A stretch of DNA of 64,000 nucleotides from Escherichia fergusonii ATCC 35469 (GTDB lineage Bacteria; Pseudomonadota; Gammaproteobacteria; Enterobacterales; Enterobacteriaceae): NCBI RefSeq assembly GCF_000026225.1, contig NC_011740.1, forward strand, positions 4,278,001-4,342,000, read 5' to 3'. The translations under genes were made by a program, and so were the position numbers. Below are positions 1-9,418 of the stretch, piece after piece. The notes below the pieces were generated by a model that was not told the DNA's origin, did no database searches, and was given only the letters and a program-made list of their open reading frames with translations. The number at the start of each line of letters is the position of its first letter. Positions within the stretch are counted from its first letter, which is position 1.

Positions 1-612
1 CTGCCCGGCACGCGCCAGTTGTAGTAGCTGCGAGACGCTGGCCATCATTTGATCAAGGCGTGCCAACAGAGGGGATACATCCACATGATGCGTTTTTGCC
101 AGTAACTCCAGATGGAGGCGCACGCCAGCCAGTGGAGTGCGCAGCTCGTGAGCGACATCAGCAGTGAATAACCGTTCATTATCCAGCGTGTTGGTCAGGC
201 GAGTGACAAGGTCATTCAGCGCCGTCACCACTGACATAATCTCCAGAGTCGAACTTTGAATATCAATAGGAGCCAGGTTATCTGCCGTGCGGGCATCCAG
301 CTCTTTTTGCAACTCAGCCAGTGGGCGAGTAATACGATGAACGGCCTGATAACAAATAAACAGTGTCAGACCCACCATAAACAAGCCGGGAACGATCAGG
401 CTGGCCACTGCCTCACGGACTTCTTCCATAATACGATGGTCATTATTACGGTTGTCGCGGATGGCTTGCTCGAAAAACTGAATTTGCTCAATGCTTTCAT
501 GCCATAGCCAAATAGAACTAATAAGCTGAAAGACAACCAAAATCAGCCCAACGGTGATCATCAGCCGTTGACGGAGTGTCATTGGGTGATTCAAAAAGCG
601 CTTCAGATTCAC
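1..612 (-). CDS. basS: Sensor histidine kinase BasS/PmrB, N-terminal part
   Basis: Inner-membrane sensor kinase that responds to Fe3+, Al3+ and mild acid and phosphorylates BasR. The window holds the first 204 codons; the C-terminal ATPase domain lies beyond the left edge. Two membrane segments (about residues 18-37 and 71-90) flank a short periplasmic loop, followed by a HAMP region and the DVAHELRTP phospho-acceptor motif with His155. I place the start at a GTG overlapping the basR stop (gtga), because the translation from there aligns with the known N-terminus; an ATG ten codons in is the alternative. The sequence is more diverged from K-12 than most genes here. Confidence 0.9.
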   Translation of the reverse strand, partial: MNLKRFLNHPMTLRQRLMITVGLILVVFQLISSIWLWHESIEQIQFFEQAIRDNRNNDHRIMEEVREAVASLIVPGLFMVGLTLFICYQAVHRITRPLAELQKELDARTADNLAPIDIQSSTLEIMSVVTALNDLVTRLTNTLDNERLFTADVAHELRTPLAGVRLHLELLAKTHHVDVSPLLARLDQMMASVSQLLQLARAGQ

Positions 613-1280
613 TTAGCTTCCTCAGAGGTAACCAGCATATAGCCAAAACCGCGCACGGTGCGGATTCGCTCCTTGCCGATTTTGTCGCGCAGGTTATGGA
701 TATGCACTTCCAGCGTGTTGGTGGAAGGCTCGTTATCCCAGTTATAAATATCGTTGTAGAGAATTTCCCGGTGTACAGGGCTACCTGCTTTGAGCATTAA
801 CCGCGACAGCAGCGCGTACTCTTTTGGCGTCAGGATCAGTTCTTCATTCCCCATCCACACCTGGCGTCGTCCCATAATCAGCTTAAGATTGCCAATATTG
901 AGTTCACTTTCACCCTGGGTATTGTGTCGGCGTAACAAGGCGCGGATGCGGGCATGTAGCTCCTCCAGCGCAAAGGGTTTCACCAGATAATCATCTGCAC
1001 CGACATCCAGCCCGGCGATTTTGTCAGTGAGCGTGTCGCGTGCAGTCAGAATCAGAACTGGCAGAGTGTGTTTTTTCTGCCGGATACGAGCAAGAAAGTG
1101 CAGGCCATCTTCGTCGGGCAAGCCGAGATCGAGCACAACCAGGCTGTAATGCCCGCTCTCCAGAAACTGCTCGGCAGCGCGAGCCGTTGAAACACCGTCG
1201 CAGGCATAACCTTCGGTTTGCGCAGCAAGGATTAATCCCTGTAGTAACAATGTATCGTCTTCAACAATTAAGATTTTCAT
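609..1280 (-). CDS. basR: Response regulator BasR/PmrA
   Basis: OmpR-family transcription factor activated by BasS; it turns on lipid A modification genes including its own operon. The 223-residue protein has the receiver acidic pair E7-D8-D9, phosphorylatable Asp51 in [12 protein letters not shown], a T-A pair near residue 80 and Lys102 in DDYLVKPF, then a winged-helix DNA-binding domain ending in TVRGFGYML. The start ATG overlaps the eptA stop by 4 bases, and the stop overlaps the basS start, so the three genes are translationally coupled. An upstream in-frame ATG six codons earlier lies inside eptA and is less likely. Confidence 0.96.
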   Translation of the reverse strand: MKILIVEDDTLLLQGLILAAQTEGYACDGVSTARAAEQFLESGHYSLVVLDLGLPDEDGLHFLARIRQKKHTLPVLILTARDTLTDKIAGLDVGADDYLVKPFALEELHARIRALLRRHNTQGESELNIGNLKLIMGRRQVWMGNEELILTPKEYALLSRLMLKAGSPVHREILYNDIYNWDNEPSTNTLEVHIHNLRDKIGKERIRTVRGFGYMLVTSEEAK

Positions 1281-2920
1281 CGAGCGTTTCTCCGGCATTG
1301 CTGCAAAATATCATCTGTGGCCTGGTAATACGATGTTTGTACGCCCGTAAGTCCCAGCATGGTTGAGAATAAATTGTCCTGCGAATAATGCTGTGTCGCG
1401 GCCTGTTTTTGCAGGCAACTCTGGTCGACACCATAGCGTTTTTGATAGTCCTCTGACAGCCAGAGCAGCATCGGTACCTGTTTTTGCACATCCGGGGCGA
1501 TGGCATATGGCAACCCATGCAGGTAAACACCGTTATCCCCCAGAGATTCCCCGTGGTCTGAGAGATAAACCAGGCTGGTGGTGAATTTGTCCTGATGCGC
1601 TTTCAGAAAATTAATCGCTTTATCAACAATATAGTCAACATACACCAGCGTATTGTCATAGGTATTCACCAGTTGTTCCTGCGAACAAGTCTGGATTTCG
1701 TTGGTATCGCAGGTGGGGGTAAATTTCCTGAACTGCGGTGGGTATCGGTTGAAGTAGGTGGGGCCGTGGCTACCAATAGTGTGTAACACGATGACGCCAT
1801 CGCCTTGCAGATTATTTATGTAATCTTCAAGCCCATGGAACAGCACTTCGTCATAGCATTCGCCGTTAATACATTGACCGGGCAAATTCAGTGCAGTCAT
1901 ATTCTGATGCGGCACACGGTCACAGGCACCTTTACAGCCACCATCATTGTCATTCCACAAAACATTGATACCCGCACGCTGAATCACATCCAGCAGACCT
2001 TCCTGATGCTGCGCCAGTTCTTCATCATAATGTTTGCGCGGCATATCTGAGAACATGCAGGGTACGGATACTGCTGTCGCAGTTCCGCAGGATGCAGTAT
2101 TCGGGAAGTAGACGACATTATCTTTTGCCAGACGAGGGTTGGTATCACGGGGGTAACCGTTAAGTGAGAAATTCTCCGCCCGCGATGTCTCGCCAACGAT
2201 CAGAATGGTCAGGTTTTTACGCTCCCCTTGTTGCATCAGTGGGTTGCGATGCGCATCTTCGCCAATACGCACCAGCGGCAAGTGCGCCAGGCGCTGATGA
2301 GAGTACCATGACCAACTGGCAACGATGCTGTTCGACGGGCTGAGCGATTTCACCAGCTCTTTATTATTGCGAAAGAGTGACGCGTAATCTTTATAGAACA
2401 AGGCTGCAATAAGCAGAATGATTAGCACTGAGACCAGTACATTTGCACCACGAATTAGCCCGCTGCGTAACCGTGATGGCGCTGGCGTAATTTTGATCCA
2501 ACACGCAATGAACACGGCCAGAATGCCACTCAGACCCAGAGTCAGCAGCATTTGTGGTGTCATTAATGCAAAGGATTCGGCGGGAGTGGTATCGACGATA
2601 TTGGCAATCATTGAGCGGTCAATGACGATACCGTAAGTCATGATGAAATATTGTGCTGATGCTGCAACCAGAATAAACACACAAGCCAGCAGGCGGTGCA
2701 ACCACAAGAACGACGCCAGTGTCAGTACTATATTGATCACGCTAAAAGCGACAAACGGCATGGAGATGAAGACCAGCACATTACGCGTTGAATCGAGGGG
2801 CAGCACCCGCATCACCTGGTTGTAAAAGGCGACGTTCAGGCACACGGAAATATAGACTGAAACCAGAAGTAGCCAGCTTGTCAGGCTAAGAGAAGGTCTT
2901 TTTAACAGGAGCTTAAACAT
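1277..2920 (-). CDS. eptA: Lipid A phosphoethanolamine transferase EptA/PmrC
   Basis: Inner-membrane enzyme that moves phosphoethanolamine from phosphatidylethanolamine onto lipid A phosphates, lowering surface charge and polymyxin binding. It is 547 residues, the family length: about five N-terminal membrane helices to residue 180, then a periplasmic sulfatase-fold domain. The catalytic Thr lies in [10 protein letters not shown], and zinc ligands are expected in the LSDHGESLG and YLHGLPY segments. Cysteine-rich stretches ([24 protein letters not shown]) match the family disulfides. First gene of the eptA-basR-basS operon, with a PmrA-box palindrome just upstream. Confidence 0.96.
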   Translation of the reverse strand: MFKLLLKRPSLSLTSWLLLVSVYISVCLNVAFYNQVMRVLPLDSTRNVLVFISMPFVAFSVINIVLTLASFLWLHRLLACVFILVAASAQYFIMTYGIVIDRSMIANIVDTTPAESFALMTPQMLLTLGLSGILAVFIACWIKITPAPSRLRSGLIRGANVLVSVLIILLIAALFYKDYASLFRNNKELVKSLSPSNSIVASWSWYSHQRLAHLPLVRIGEDAHRNPLMQQGERKNLTILIVGETSRAENFSLNGYPRDTNPRLAKDNVVYFPNTASCGTATAVSVPCMFSDMPRKHYDEELAQHQEGLLDVIQRAGINVLWNDNDGGCKGACDRVPHQNMTALNLPGQCINGECYDEVLFHGLEDYINNLQGDGVIVLHTIGSHGPTYFNRYPPQFRKFTPTCDTNEIQTCSQEQLVNTYDNTLVYVDYIVDKAINFLKAHQDKFTTSLVYLSDHGESLGDNGVYLHGLPYAIAPDVQKQVPMLLWLSEDYQKRYGVDQSCLQKQAATQHYSQDNLFSTMLGLTGVQTSYYQATDDILQQCRRNAR

Positions 2921-2965
2921 TACGGTCTTTCCATCGAATAGATGGCGATATCTTTTCAGAGTAAA

Positions 2966-3001
2966 ATTAAGCCAACCTTAAGATCTTAAGGTTGGCTTAA
3001 A
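2966..3001. promoter_or_regulatory. Palindrome carrying two opposed PmrA boxes upstream of eptA
   Basis: Positions 2967-3000 form a perfect 34-base palindrome. On the minus strand 2966-2982 reads CTTAAG-GTTGG-CTTAAT, a close match to the PmrA box (YTTAAT-N5-CTTAAT), 46 bases before the eptA ATG. The mirror half at 2985-3001 reads CTTAAG-GTTGG-CTTAAA on the plus strand. As RNA it would fold into a hairpin and may also end adiY transcription, since adiY stops at 3025. The autoregulatory role is inferred from the known eptA-basRS circuit. Confidence 0.8.
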
Positions 3002-3024
3002 GACAGCTTTCAATAACACGTTGC

Positions 3025-3780
3025 TTACTGACGAATCCGATGTTCGGCAACGTAGTGCAATGGCGTCATACCATAAAATTCTTTAAATACGGCAATAAAA
3101 TAGGATGTGCTGTTGTAACCGCAGGACTGTGAAACCTGAGAAATATTTTTATCATCCATCAATAATTGATTTACCGCATAGCGCATTCGGCAGGTGGTGA
3201 TTATTTGACTGTAACTGGTGTTTTCACTTTTAAGCTTTTTCTTTAACAAACTTGGACTGAGACATAAACAGCTGGCTACCATACTAAGATTCCAGTCTTT
3301 ATGGATATCGCTCTCGATAATATGATAAACGCTGTCACTGACGCAGCTGCGTAGCATATACATCAACAGCGGGATAAATTTTTTACTTTCGAGGAAACGG
3401 GATAAAACAGTGAATAACAGTGAGCGGGTACGTTCTTTTTCAACTTCGTTCTCGGGGTCTTTTGCGCTGTGCTGCGCGGCGACACGAAAGACGTCGGGAG
3501 TCAGGCTGGTCGCGGTGAGAAGCGGGGTTGCACTTCGTTGCCAGAGAGGAAACTGAGAGAGGTCTTTATTCAGAAAGCGGAGATAATCTTTGATGATGTC
3601 GAGACTTATGTGGGCAACAAGCTCATTATTCAGTGAGGAGATATCGACAATATTATTATCACAAGCGATTAACGCCATGTTATTCGCTTTTAAATTTACA
3701 GGCTCCTTGCCATTTACCCTAAGCCAAACATCCTTCTCGGTTAATACCACGACACAAGGTTGACTGCTGCAAATTCTCAT
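3025..3780 (-). CDS. adiY: AraC-family regulator AdiY
   Basis: AraC/XylS-type activator, known in K-12 to activate the arginine decarboxylase gene adiA. The 251-residue protein has a variable N-terminal half and a C-terminal double helix-turn-helix (about residues 150-250, ending SQSCGYNSTSYFIAVFKEFYGMTPLHY). It closely matches K-12 AdiY except at the extreme C-terminus. I chose the ATG giving MRICSSQ; the frame stays open 45 codons upstream, but that segment is AT-rich and has no counterpart in AdiY. In K-12 the gene sits between adiC and adiA; both are missing here, so its local target is gone. Confidence 0.88.
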   Translation of the reverse strand: MRICSSQPCVVVLTEKDVWLRVNGKEPVNLKANNMALIACDNNIVDISSLNNELVAHISLDIIKDYLRFLNKDLSQFPLWQRSATPLLTATSLTPDVFRVAAQHSAKDPENEVEKERTRSLLFTVLSRFLESKKFIPLLMYMLRSCVSDSVYHIIESDIHKDWNLSMVASCLCLSPSLLKKKLKSENTSYSQIITTCRMRYAVNQLLMDDKNISQVSQSCGYNSTSYFIAVFKEFYGMTPLHYVAEHRIRQ

Positions 3781-3965
3781 ACCCGAACTCCAGGAATAAG
3801 TATTAAAAAGTGATCTCACCAGAAGGATAAGATAACAAAATGTTAGATTTGTATGATGATTCAAAGATGCATAAAATAGCGCGTTAATTTTTAAATGCAA
3901 TATTAAAAAAGGCAAATGTTCTGTACAAAAATTTTTACGCTATTGGCAATGCATTAATATCAGGC

Positions 3966-3992
3966 AAAAAAAAGCGCGGGGTGGGACCGCGC
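3966..3992 (-). terminator. Rho-independent terminator with no local gene
   Basis: On the minus strand the stem GCGCGG/CCGCGC is followed by eight T residues. No minus-strand gene ends just before it; it lies upstream of adiY, where adiA would end in K-12. It is probably a leftover adiA terminator. Confidence 0.7.
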
Positions 3993-4285
3993 AAAGAGGT
4001 ATGACGTGTGATGTATTTGCAGCAATACTCAGGACATGCTTGTCATACCAAAATCGTCTTTACCAGGTTTGAAGGAGTGTTTATTGTTGGCAATTATTAA
4101 TCGCTAATTTTTAGCTGTAAAGTGGTTGAAATTAAAGCGTTTTTATATATTTGTTATTATTTACAGCGAGTTAAATCGAAATTAATGGCTATTTCATTCG
4201 AAGATTTTCGACAGCAAAACTATTTTTTTATCTGATAGTGATATTAAAAATCAGGCGACGTTGTTGGTTAAGTTTTACCGGCGAC

Positions 4286-4310
4286 TGACTGCACCGCTAA
4301 GGTGCAGTCA
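4286..4310. terminator. Hairpin downstream of yjdF
   Basis: A 10-bp perfect stem (TGACTGCACC / GGTGCAGTCA) with a 5-base loop lies ten bases past the yjdF stop. There is no U-run on either strand, so termination is likely but not certain. In K-12 the convergent melB would end on the other side. Confidence 0.5.
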
Positions 4311-4320
4311 CTTCTGGTGC

Positions 4321-4947
4321 TCAGGTGATTAAGCCATAGCGCAGGAGCTGGCGGCAATGAAGGCGGGCAAGCAATAACACCGTCGTTAATGCCCCCAGCA
4401 GTGCGCAGAACATATCGGATTGCGTGTCCCACTGGTCGCCCTGTGTACCGAGAAAATCATCCGCTCCCTGGCCCATTGCCAGCGCCGCCCACCACTCGAT
4501 TAATTCATACATCGCGCTTATCGCCAGTGCCACGCAGCAGACCAGAAACGCTACCATCTTACGTCCGCGAACGTACATCCCACGCACGAGGATCTCTCGT
4601 GCCACCAGTGCAGGCACCAGCCCCTGGAAAAAATGCCCCAGCTTGTCATACGGATTACGGCTCAATCCCAACCATTCTTGCACCTCAAAACCAACGGGGA
4701 CTTTCGCGTAGGTGTATTGTCCGCCGACCATCAGGATGATGGCGTGAAAGAAAATGAGCGTATAGAGCAGCGGCGTTAACGGATAACGTCTGGCGGTGGC
4801 AAGCAGTAGCGGCACCACGATAATCACCGGTGTCACTTCCATCAGCCAGGTGAGTTTGTCATGGGTCGAAATGCCGGTATAAATCAGGATTAACGTTAGC
4901 GCCAGTGCGCCGGTGTTAAGAATTAATGGCTTGAGTGAGCGGGTCAT
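4321..4947 (-). CDS. yjdF: Inner membrane protein YjdF (DUF2238)
   Basis: Predicted integral inner-membrane protein of unknown function. The 208-residue chain (K-12 homologue 209) has about six hydrophobic segments, starting at residues 8-28, and a polar stretch around residues 165-180 (GQGADDFLGTQGDQWDTQSD) rich in acidic and amide residues that is typical of the family. It is 122 bases downstream of fumB on the same strand, and nothing links it to fumarate metabolism except position. The start ATG has a purine-rich stretch just upstream. Confidence 0.9.
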   Translation of the reverse strand: MTRSLKPLILNTGALALTLILIYTGISTHDKLTWLMEVTPVIIVVPLLLATARRYPLTPLLYTLIFFHAIILMVGGQYTYAKVPVGFEVQEWLGLSRNPYDKLGHFFQGLVPALVAREILVRGMYVRGRKMVAFLVCCVALAISAMYELIEWWAALAMGQGADDFLGTQGDQWDTQSDMFCALLGALTTVLLLARLHCRQLLRYGLIT

Positions 4948-5069
4948 GGTGAGTTCGCAAGTCAGGAAAAATACTGACTATTCACCAGCAAGCGTGAAAT
5001 TACAATCGCAAAAGAGGTGGCCCAGGGGGATCACCTGGCAGCGTGCCGCCAGGCGCTGGGCCGAAGAGG

Positions 5070-6716
5070 TTACTTAGTGCAGTTCGCGCACTGTTTGTTG
5101 ACGATTTGCTGGAAGAAGTCGTTACCTTTGTCATCGACCAGGATAAACGCCGGGAAATCTTCTACTTCGATTTTCCAGATAGCTTCCATACCCAGCTCCG
5201 GATAGGCGACACATTCCAGATGCTTGATGCTCTGCTGTGCCAGTACCGCCGCCGGGCCGCCGATGCTGCCGAGGTAGAAGCCGCCGTGTTTATGACATGC
5301 GTCGGTGACCTGCTGACTGCGGTTACCTTTTGCCAGCATGATCATGCTGCCGCCGTGGGATTGCAGCAGATCCACGTAGGAGTCCATCCGGCCTGCGGTG
5401 GTTGGGCCAAGTGAACCTGATGGATAACCGGCAGGCGTTTTCGCCGGACCCGCATAGTAGATTGGGTGATCTTTGATGTACTGCGGCAGTTCTTTACCGG
5501 CGTCGATCAGCTCTTTCAATTTGGCGTGTGCAATATCGCGACCCACGATAATGGTGCCGGTGAGCGACAAGCGGGTGGATACCGGGTATTGCGAAAGCTG
5601 GGCGAGGATCTCTTTCATCGGGCGGTTAAGGTCGACTTTCACCGCTTCGCCTTCACCTGCCTGACGCAGTTCTTGTGGAATGTACTGGCCTGGATTGTGT
5701 TCCAGTTTTTCGATCCAGATACCTTCGCGGTTGATTTTCGCTTTAATGTTACGGTCAGCGGAGCAGGAGACGCCCATACCTACCGGGCAGGATGCGCCGT
5801 GACGTGGCAGACGGATCACGCGGATATCGTGCGCGAAGTATTTACCGCCAAACTGCGCACCAGGGCCGAGTTTCTGTGCTTCTTCTAACAGTTCCTGTTC
5901 CAGTTGCACATCGCGGAACGCCTGGCCGTGTTCATTCCCTTCCGTCGGCAGTTCATCGTAATAGTGAGCGCTTGCTAACTTGACGGTTTTTAGGTTGGTT
6001 TCAGCAGACGTACCGCCAATCACAAACGCGATATGGTACGGCGGGCAGGCTGCAGTACCGAGGGTACGCATTTTCTCAACGAGGAAGTTTTTCAGTTTGC
6101 CGGGAGTCAGCAGAGCTTTGGTTTCCTGGTAGAGATACGTTTTGTTGGCAGAACCACCGCCTTTCGCAACGCAGAGGAATTTGTATTCGTCGCCATCTAC
6201 CGCGTACAGGTCGATTTGTGCAGGCAGGTTCGTGCCGGTGTTGACCTCTTTGTACATATCCAGCGGCGCGTTTTGTGAGTAACGCAGGTTATCTTCGATA
6301 TAAGTGTTATAGACACCTTTCGACAGCGCTTCTTCATCGCCACCGCCGGTCCAAACTCGCTGACCTTTTTTACCGACGATGATCGCGGTGCCAGTATCCT
6401 GGCAGGTTGGCAGCACGCCTTTGGCGGCGATTTCTGAGTTTCTTAAGAATTGCAGCGCCACGTACTTGTCGTTTTCGCTGGCTTCTGGATCGTGAAGAAT
6501 AGCAGCAACCTGTTTCTGGTGTGCCGGGCGGAGCATGAACGAAGCGTCATGGAAGGCTTGCTGCGCCAGCATGGTCAGGGCTTCTGGTTCCACTTTCAGG
6601 ATAGTTTCGCCGTCGAATTCGGCAACGCTGACGTAATCGGAAGTGAGCAGATAATACTCAGTATTGTCTTTCCCCATCGGGAAAGGTTCCTGATAGATAA
6701 AGGGTTTGTTTGACAT
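5070..6716 (-). CDS. fumB: Class I fumarate hydratase FumB, anaerobic
   Basis: Oxygen-sensitive [4Fe-4S] fumarase that interconverts malate and fumarate, supplying fumarate for anaerobic respiration; it also handles D-tartrate in K-12. The 548-residue protein matches the family length. The cluster cysteines are expected in LPTCQDTG (about 105), GTAACPPYH (about 224) and GVSCSADR (about 318). The last residues, CANCTK, are typical of FumA/FumB. It follows dcuB after 77 bases on the same strand, the known dcuB-fumB arrangement coupling malate/fumarate conversion to fumarate:succinate exchange. Expression in K-12 depends on FNR, CRP and DcuR. Confidence 0.97.
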   Translation of the reverse strand: MSNKPFIYQEPFPMGKDNTEYYLLTSDYVSVAEFDGETILKVEPEALTMLAQQAFHDASFMLRPAHQKQVAAILHDPEASENDKYVALQFLRNSEIAAKGVLPTCQDTGTAIIVGKKGQRVWTGGGDEEALSKGVYNTYIEDNLRYSQNAPLDMYKEVNTGTNLPAQIDLYAVDGDEYKFLCVAKGGGSANKTYLYQETKALLTPGKLKNFLVEKMRTLGTAACPPYHIAFVIGGTSAETNLKTVKLASAHYYDELPTEGNEHGQAFRDVQLEQELLEEAQKLGPGAQFGGKYFAHDIRVIRLPRHGASCPVGMGVSCSADRNIKAKINREGIWIEKLEHNPGQYIPQELRQAGEGEAVKVDLNRPMKEILAQLSQYPVSTRLSLTGTIIVGRDIAHAKLKELIDAGKELPQYIKDHPIYYAGPAKTPAGYPSGSLGPTTAGRMDSYVDLLQSHGGSMIMLAKGNRSQQVTDACHKHGGFYLGSIGGPAAVLAQQSIKHLECVAYPELGMEAIWKIEVEDFPAFILVDDKGNDFFQQIVNKQCANCTK

Positions 6717-6793
6717 AGCTTCCAGCCTGTAACTCTGTATCTGTTATACGAAAAATGACGTGCCGCGTGGTGACGAGCGGCACGCAGAGTGTT

Positions 6794-8134
6794 TTATAAA
6801 AAACCGTACATTGCGGCGAAGATCCAGCCAAAGACACAGGATACGCTCACGCCGATCAACCCTGGCAGAATAAAGCTGTGGTTGATAACGAAGCGTCCGA
6901 TGTGGGTAGTACCGGAACGGTCAAACTGAATCGCTGCCAGATCGCTCGGATAAGTCGGCAAGATGTAATAACCGTAACAAGCCGGAGCGGAAGCGACGAT
7001 ATAAGCCGGGTCAACACCGATTGCCAGGGCTAATGGCACAATCGCCGCCAGCGCTGCCGCCTGCGAATTAACAAACTTGGAGACCAACAGCAGGACAATG
7101 GCGTAGGCCCACGGGTACTCTTTCACCATTTCGCCCAGCACTGACTCGATTTCAGCCATATGTGCGCCAAACATGGTTTCTGCCATCCAGGCAATTCCAT
7201 ATACCGCCACGATAGCGATCATACCGGAGCGGAAAACCTCATTTTTTGAAATTGCCGCAGGATTGGTTTTAGTGAGGATGATAATCAGCGCCCCGGTCAG
7301 CAGCATAAACATCTGAATGACCAGAACCATCGACAATGCTTTGCCACCAAAGACAGGGCGTAGCTCAGAAAACGCCCCCAGCAGTGCTACCACAGCAATT
7401 GCCGCCAGGAAAATCCACATTGCCAGCCAGTTGCTCTTCGGCAGTTTTTTATCCAGCAGCGTAGCGGTATCGCCGTAAACATACTGATAGTTTTCTGGTA
7501 CAGAGATAAATTTCTGAAACTCTTCGTCTTTATCCAGATCTTTACCACGGAACCAGCTAAAGATACCGATCGCCAGGATACCTAACAGTGTCGAGGGAAT
7601 AGTAATAGAAAGCAGGTCGAGGAACTCAAGATGACGACCATCGAAAGTGACATTGCCCAGCATTGCGACCAGTGACACGACCGCAACCGACACCGGGCTT
7701 GCGATAATCCCCATTTGCGCGCCAATAGAACTTGCCGCCATCGGGCGTTCCGGGCGAATGTTGTTCTTGATAGCGACGTCATAGATGATTGGCAAAATGG
7801 TGTAAACCACGTGACCCGTACCGCAAAGAATGGTCAGCGTGCAGGTTACAAACGGTGCGACGATGGAGACATATTTCGGATTGCGGCGCAGCATTTTCTC
7901 TGCGATTTGCAGCATCACGTCCAGCCCGCCTGAGGCCTGAAGTGTCGCAGATGCTGCCACCACCGCAATAATTACCAGCATCACATCAACGGGCGGTTTA
8001 CCCGGCTGAAGATGAAAAACGAAGACCAGAATAACCAGACCGATACCGCCTAATAAACCCAGAGCGATCCCGCCTTTTCTGGCGCCATAGAAGAGACAGA
8101 TTAATATTATGAGTAGCTGTAATGTAAATAACAT
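6794..8134 (-). CDS. dcuB: Anaerobic C4-dicarboxylate antiporter DcuB
   Basis: Inner-membrane exchanger that imports fumarate, malate or aspartate against succinate during fumarate respiration; it also acts as co-sensor with DcuS. The 446-residue protein has about 10-12 hydrophobic segments and family motifs such as [12 protein letters not shown] and [22 protein letters not shown] near the C-terminus. It is a paralogue of DcuA encoded 12 kb away. First gene of dcuB-fumB; the 561-base upstream region should hold FNR, CRP and DcuR sites. Confidence 0.97.
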   Translation of the reverse strand: MLFTLQLLIILICLFYGARKGGIALGLLGGIGLVILVFVFHLQPGKPPVDVMLVIIAVVAASATLQASGGLDVMLQIAEKMLRRNPKYVSIVAPFVTCTLTILCGTGHVVYTILPIIYDVAIKNNIRPERPMAASSIGAQMGIIASPVSVAVVSLVAMLGNVTFDGRHLEFLDLLSITIPSTLLGILAIGIFSWFRGKDLDKDEEFQKFISVPENYQYVYGDTATLLDKKLPKSNWLAMWIFLAAIAVVALLGAFSELRPVFGGKALSMVLVIQMFMLLTGALIIILTKTNPAAISKNEVFRSGMIAIVAVYGIAWMAETMFGAHMAEIESVLGEMVKEYPWAYAIVLLLVSKFVNSQAAALAAIVPLALAIGVDPAYIVASAPACYGYYILPTYPSDLAAIQFDRSGTTHIGRFVINHSFILPGLIGVSVSCVFGWIFAAMYGFL

Positions 8135-8695
8135 TTATAAACCCTCGCGATAAGCATGTAATTTTTGTTAAATAGATCACAGTCTCTTTTTGTCGGTTAT
8201 GCTTTGTAATGAAGAGACTGGTGTTTATATTTTTATCGTTTTGTGATTAATATCTGCCCTGGTGTTGAGAGATAATAAAAATATTCTGGCGATGGATTTA
8301 TAAACGAAGGCAGGAGATGCATTGTCTTCTATCTGGCTGAAAACTAGTGATTATTATTGTGTATGTTGTGTTGTTGGCATTGTTCTGTCATACCAGATGA
8401 ATTAAAGACTACTCCTTTGGGATTAAAAATAAATGCCAAAACGATGCTAAAATAGTTAATTAACTTTTGTTAGCGATTTTGTAATTAAAAACAGCATGAA
8501 GAATGAGCCGCTTCTACTAATAGAAATAGTGCGACAGGTTTTTTGATCTGCCGCAATATTTCCCCAGGAGTTGAATTAAGGATATAACAGAATATATACG
8601 CTAAATAATTCAAGTTGCAGGAACGCAGTCGCAGCACATGCAACTTGAAGGATGACGAGTATGCGTAATGTTAGGAGTGGTTTTGCTGTTGATTA
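8135..8695. promoter_or_regulatory. dcuB upstream region, no gene
   Basis: 561 bases between dcuB and the dcuR stop. A CRP-like site (TGTTA-N6-TCACA, 8166-8181) sits 32-47 bases before the dcuB ATG. The far end holds an inverted repeat after dcuR (8609-8649). DcuR and FNR sites are expected from K-12, but I could not identify them confidently. No open frame is convincing. Confidence 0.55.
8609..8649. repeat. Inverted repeat downstream of dcuR
   Basis: An 11-bp perfect stem (TTCAAGTTGCA / TGCAACTTGAA) with a 19-base loop lies 47 bases past the dcuR stop. The sequence around it (ctaaataattcaagttgcag) resembles a short intergenic repeat common in enterobacterial genomes. It may act as terminator or mRNA 3' stabiliser. 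Confidence 0.55.
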
Positions 8696-9418
8696 TTATC
8701 CCTGACAATATTGTTTCAGCAACGAATAATGTTCAGGTTGAACGCGATAACGATAAACCGGGCGGCCCGTCACACCGTAGTGAATACTGGTAAATAAAAT
8801 ATGGCAATTCACCAACCAGATAAGGTACTTACGGCATGAGACGCGGGAGATATTCACTTCGTTAGCCAGTTCATCAGTGGAAAACTCGTAGTCCTGATGA
8901 GCATCTATCCATTGACAAAGGGTACGTAAGGTTTGTGATGTTAATCCTTTTGGCAGGCGGCGGGCATCTTGTTCTTTGTTTGTGCTGCCATGGATTAACT
9001 GATCTAATTCCGCCTGGTCGAAATACTGATGCTTCTCCATTGCCTGTTTCTTTTGCCGCCAGTTATTGAGCGCTTCTTCAAAACGGGTCGCCTGAAAGGG
9101 CTTGATCAAGTAATCGACGACACCGTAATGCAGTGAATCCTTGATAGTTGCTGCATCTGCCGCAGAAGAGATCACGATAACGTCTATTTTACGGCGTGCG
9201 CCATGCAGTATTGGCAGCAAATCAAGACCATTTTCTTTATGCATATAAATATCCAGCAGAATCAGATCAATGTGGATATCGCTGTTGAAAATAAGGTCTT
9301 CTGCCTGGACGAGTGTTGATACTGTGCCACAACACTGAAACCCAGGGATCTGCGTGACATAGCGGCGATTTAATTCCGCAACCATCGCATCGTCATCGAT
9401 AATTAATACATTCATCAT
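8696..9418 (-). CDS. dcuR: Response regulator DcuR
   Basis: CitB-family response regulator that, when phosphorylated by DcuS, activates dcuB, fumB, frd and dctA in response to external C4-dicarboxylates. The 240-residue protein has a receiver domain (acidic D8-D9-D10, phospho-acceptor Asp near 56 in LILLDIYMHKENG, Lys near 107 in DYLIKPFQ) and a C-terminal helix-turn-helix (about residues 180-225, STDELANEVNISRVSCRKYL). Its ATG overlaps the dcuS stop by four bases, so the pair is coupled. One residue longer than the K-12 protein at the C-terminus. Confidence 0.96.
   Translation of the reverse strand: MMNVLIIDDDAMVAELNRRYVTQIPGFQCCGTVSTLVQAEDLIFNSDIHIDLILLDIYMHKENGLDLLPILHGARRKIDVIVISSAADAATIKDSLHYGVVDYLIKPFQATRFEEALNNWRQKKQAMEKHQYFDQAELDQLIHGSTNKEQDARRLPKGLTSQTLRTLCQWIDAHQDYEFSTDELANEVNISRVSCRKYLIWLVNCHILFTSIHYGVTGRPVYRYRVQPEHYSLLKQYCQG

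Larger units (their letters stand above)
3781..4320. other. AT-rich gap where adiA and the mel genes lie in K-12
   Basis: No open frame here resembles a protein. The stretch is markedly AT-rich, contains one strong minus-strand terminator (3966-3992) and ends with a 10-bp stem hairpin (4286-4310). In K-12 this interval holds adiA, melR, melA and melB, so it is probably a deletion scar or an ancestral gap. The adiY promoter should lie near 3781-3960, but I cannot pick out its elements. Confidence 0.6.

Noticed and set aside
5013..5064. GC-rich complementary segments after fumB as a terminator
   Set aside because: The pairing arms (GGCCCAG/CTGGGCC) are far apart and there is no T-run, so I do not call it.
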